From assembly GCA_016190025.1 (NCBI GenBank), contig JACPRG010000092.1:1-7229 (forward strand): 7,229 nt of DNA, written 5' to 3'. The notes beneath the pieces are model-generated. The model saw nothing but the letters and a program-made list of their open reading frames with translations. It was not told the DNA's origin and searched no databases. Position 1 is the stretch's first letter; every line of letters begins with the position of its first letter. Shown in pieces: positions 5,998 through 7,229 of the stretch. This DNA is from Candidatus Tectimicrobiota bacterium. GTDB lineage: Bacteria; UBA8248; JACPRG01. Position numbers and translations under genes: made by a program.

Positions 5998-6023
5998 GGG
6001 TATCTCTCCCTTCGACCCGGCCC

Positions 6024-7019
6024 TCACTTCCCCCGGGCTAGCCGCTCGTGGGCGTCCGTGAAGAGCTCTTCGATGGTGAAGCGCTTTTTCTGGATTCCCT
6101 GCTCGATCATGAAGTCAACGAACTTCAGGATGCGTCTCTTCTCATCGTTGCCCAGGGACAGGAGGATGGTCCCGTGGGGGGCCCCCTCCCTCTCGCTGGC
6201 CTCCCTGGCGTTGAACTGCTGGACGTAGGCCTTCACCGTTTCATCCAGGTGGGCTTCCCCGTATTCCTTGGACTTCAGAAAGGCGGCCAAGAGGCTCGTG
6301 TCCAGGTTTGGATGCCGATTCAGGACGCTCTGCTGGCAGACCAGGACGCCGATGATGGGCCACTCGCCGGAGACCTCGGGCCAGAGGGCGTGCGTGTCGG
6401 CGAGGAGGCGCAGCTTCGGGTTTCTTTTGGCCACGAAGTAGAGACCCCCGTATTGCACACCGGCGTCGATGTCCCCCTTGAGCACCAACTGGCCCAGGAC
6501 GGGCATCTCCTTCCCGACCCACTGGATCTCATTGCTCTTGATGCCGTGCTTGTGTTCGAGCACCGCTCGATACGTGATGGCCTCGGGGCCGGCCATGGAG
6601 GGAATCCCGAACTTTTTCCCCTTGAGGTCGGCGATCGTGCGGATGTTCGAGTCCGCCCGGACGAAGATGCCGTTGGCGCGGGAGCTGATCATCGTCGTGA
6701 CCGCCTTCAGGGCGATCCCTTTTTCGCGCAGAAGGGCGTAGTCGGTCAGCCGCATGACCGCGCAGTCCAGGTCGCCGGCGATCATGGCCTTGTCGATGGT
6801 GAGCGGAAACATCTGGCGGACCTCGACGTCAAATCCCTCGGCCTTCAGGATGCCCATCTTCAGGGCGTAGCTGTAGCGGAAGCCGGCGGTGTAGAAGGGC
6901 TGCTCGGCATAGCGGATTTTCACTTGGGCGAAGGCCTTCGCCTCCATGAACCCGCTGAACAGGGCCGCCAGCAGGAAAAAGACCCACAAAGCCGCACGGA
7001 ATCCGCGCCGTCCTCTCAT
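6024..7019 (-). CDS. ABC transporter substrate-binding protein, NMT1/THI5-like (SsuA-related)
   Basis: The 331-residue exported protein captures the importer's substrate. A signal peptide is clear: RGRRGFR, a hydrophobic core ALWVFFLLAALF, then a likely cleavage after A-F-A (31|32). The RRGF start loosely resembles a Tat motif, but the strong hydrophobic core favours Sec export. The mature part shows the NMT1/SsuA pattern: QPFYTAGFRYSYALKMGILKAEGFDVEV (about 40-67), a small-molecule site around MRLTDYALLREKGIALKAV, then DLKGKKFGIPSMAGPEAITYRAVLEHKHGI and a GDIDAGVQYGG segment. The start at 7019 is set by AGGAGGT (7026-7032) six bases upstream and by the promoter further up; an in-frame ATG at 7166 would place the promoter inside the gene. 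It heads the permease-ATPase operon. Nitrate, taurine, sulfonate, thiamine precursors or aromatic acids are all possible ligands. Confidence 0.9.
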   Translation of the reverse strand: MRGRRGFRAALWVFFLLAALFSGFMEAKAFAQVKIRYAEQPFYTAGFRYSYALKMGILKAEGFDVEVRQMFPLTIDKAMIAGDLDCAVMRLTDYALLREKGIALKAVTTMISSRANGIFVRADSNIRTIADLKGKKFGIPSMAGPEAITYRAVLEHKHGIKSNEIQWVGKEMPVLGQLVLKGDIDAGVQYGGLYFVAKRNPKLRLLADTHALWPEVSGEWPIIGVLVCQQSVLNRHPNLDTSLLAAFLKSKEYGEAHLDETVKAYVQQFNAREASEREGAPHGTILLSLGNDEKRRILKFVDFMIEQGIQKKRFTIEELFTDAHERLARGK

Positions 7020-7025
7020 CGTCCG

Positions 7026-7032
7026 ACCTCCT
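7026..7032 (-). promoter_or_regulatory. Strong ribosome binding site of the binding-protein gene
   Basis: AGGAGGT on the minus strand sits six bases before the ATG at 7019 and is the best Shine-Dalgarno in the window. It overlaps the palindrome CCTCT-TC-AGAGG (7030-7041). That palindrome could form a small four-pair hairpin with a TTCA loop. Confidence 0.8.
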
Positions 7033-7065
7033 CTGAAGAGGCTCTCCCCCCTGGTTTTCACAGCG

Positions 7066-7094
7066 ATTCTAGACTGAATGCTTTTAACGGTCAA
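7066..7094 (-). promoter_or_regulatory. Near-consensus sigma70 promoter of the ABC importer operon
   Basis: On the minus strand the -35 is TTGACC (7089-7094) and the -10 is TAGAAT (7066-7071), with a 17-base spacer. Five of six bases match the consensus in each box. Transcription would start near 7059, giving a leader of about 40 bases before the ATG at 7019. Confidence 0.78.
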
Positions 7095-7120
7095 TTCTTT
7101 GTCGTCCCCGCTCATTTGCT

Positions 7121-7146
7121 TTCCGAAAGGGGGGCCGTTTCGGGAA
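7121..7146. promoter_or_regulatory. Inverted repeat upstream of the importer promoter, candidate activator site
   Basis: TTCCGAAA (7121-7128) is mirrored by TTTCGGGAA (7138-7146), which has one extra G. The centre is about 74 bases upstream of the inferred transcription start, where LysR-type activators commonly bind. The repeat is seen; the regulator is not in the window. The rest of 7147-7229 shows no gene I can support. Confidence 0.33.
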
Positions 7147-7229
7147 TCGCAAGGAGCGCTTTTCATCGCGGCGGTGTGATCAACCGGGGTCTCCGGGCGG
7201 GCCTGACTGAAGGTGGAATGGGCAATCTG

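Noticed and set aside
7020..7166. A longer binding-protein form starting at ATG 7166
   Set aside because: The strong promoter and ribosome site lie within this stretch, and the signal peptide begins at the ATG at 7019.
7211..7229. Start of a rightward gene (ATG at 7218, M-G-N-L)
   Set aside because: Only four codons are visible, and the AGGTGG before it is one base from the ATG. That is too little to call.
1..7229. CRISPR array, insertion sequence, tRNA or phage remnant
   Set aside because: No regularly spaced repeats, transposase motifs, target-site duplications or tRNA cloverleaf were found on reading both strands by eye.

Overview
The window is G+C-rich bacterial DNA with Shine-Dalgarno-type starts, sigma70-like promoters, overlapping genes and many hairpins that lack U-tracts. 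It carries genes for solute uptake and acid/amide metabolism. No rRNA, tRNA, CRISPR array, insertion sequence or phage gene is visible. The style (several NMT1/NitT-TauT-type binding proteins beside small catabolic genes) suits an uncultured soil or sediment proteobacterium or a lineage such as Rokubacteria, NC10 or Tectomicrobia. That placement is inference; no marker gene fixes it.

Layout, left to right. (1) The last 48 codons of a plus-strand NMT1/THI5-like ABC substrate-binding protein (to 149). (2) A 218-base gap with two hairpins and a 13-base palindrome. (3) Two overlapping plus-strand genes (368-868, 865-1500) for the alpha and beta halves of a thiamine-diphosphate-dependent 2-oxoacid decarboxylase of the sulfopyruvate/phosphonopyruvate decarboxylase (ComDE) type. 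(4) An acetamidase/formamidase-family metal-dependent amidase (1654-2595), followed by a GC-rich hairpin. (5) A separate promoter and structured leader, then a phenylacetate-CoA-ligase-like adenylate-forming enzyme (2796-4142). (6) A convergent gap with two strong hairpins. (7) A minus-strand ABC importer operon, transcribed right to left from a near-consensus promoter (7066-7094): substrate-binding protein (6024-7019), permease (5087-5908) and ATPase (4341-5090), all of the NitT/TauT/SsuABC type.

A plausible joint role is import of a small organic anion or amide (sulfonate, carboxylate or similar) by the transporter, with amide hydrolysis, 2-oxoacid decarboxylation and CoA activation as processing steps. 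The co-location is seen. The shared pathway is a hypothesis, because the genes lie on both strands, the CoA ligase has its own promoter, and these families have broad substrate ranges.
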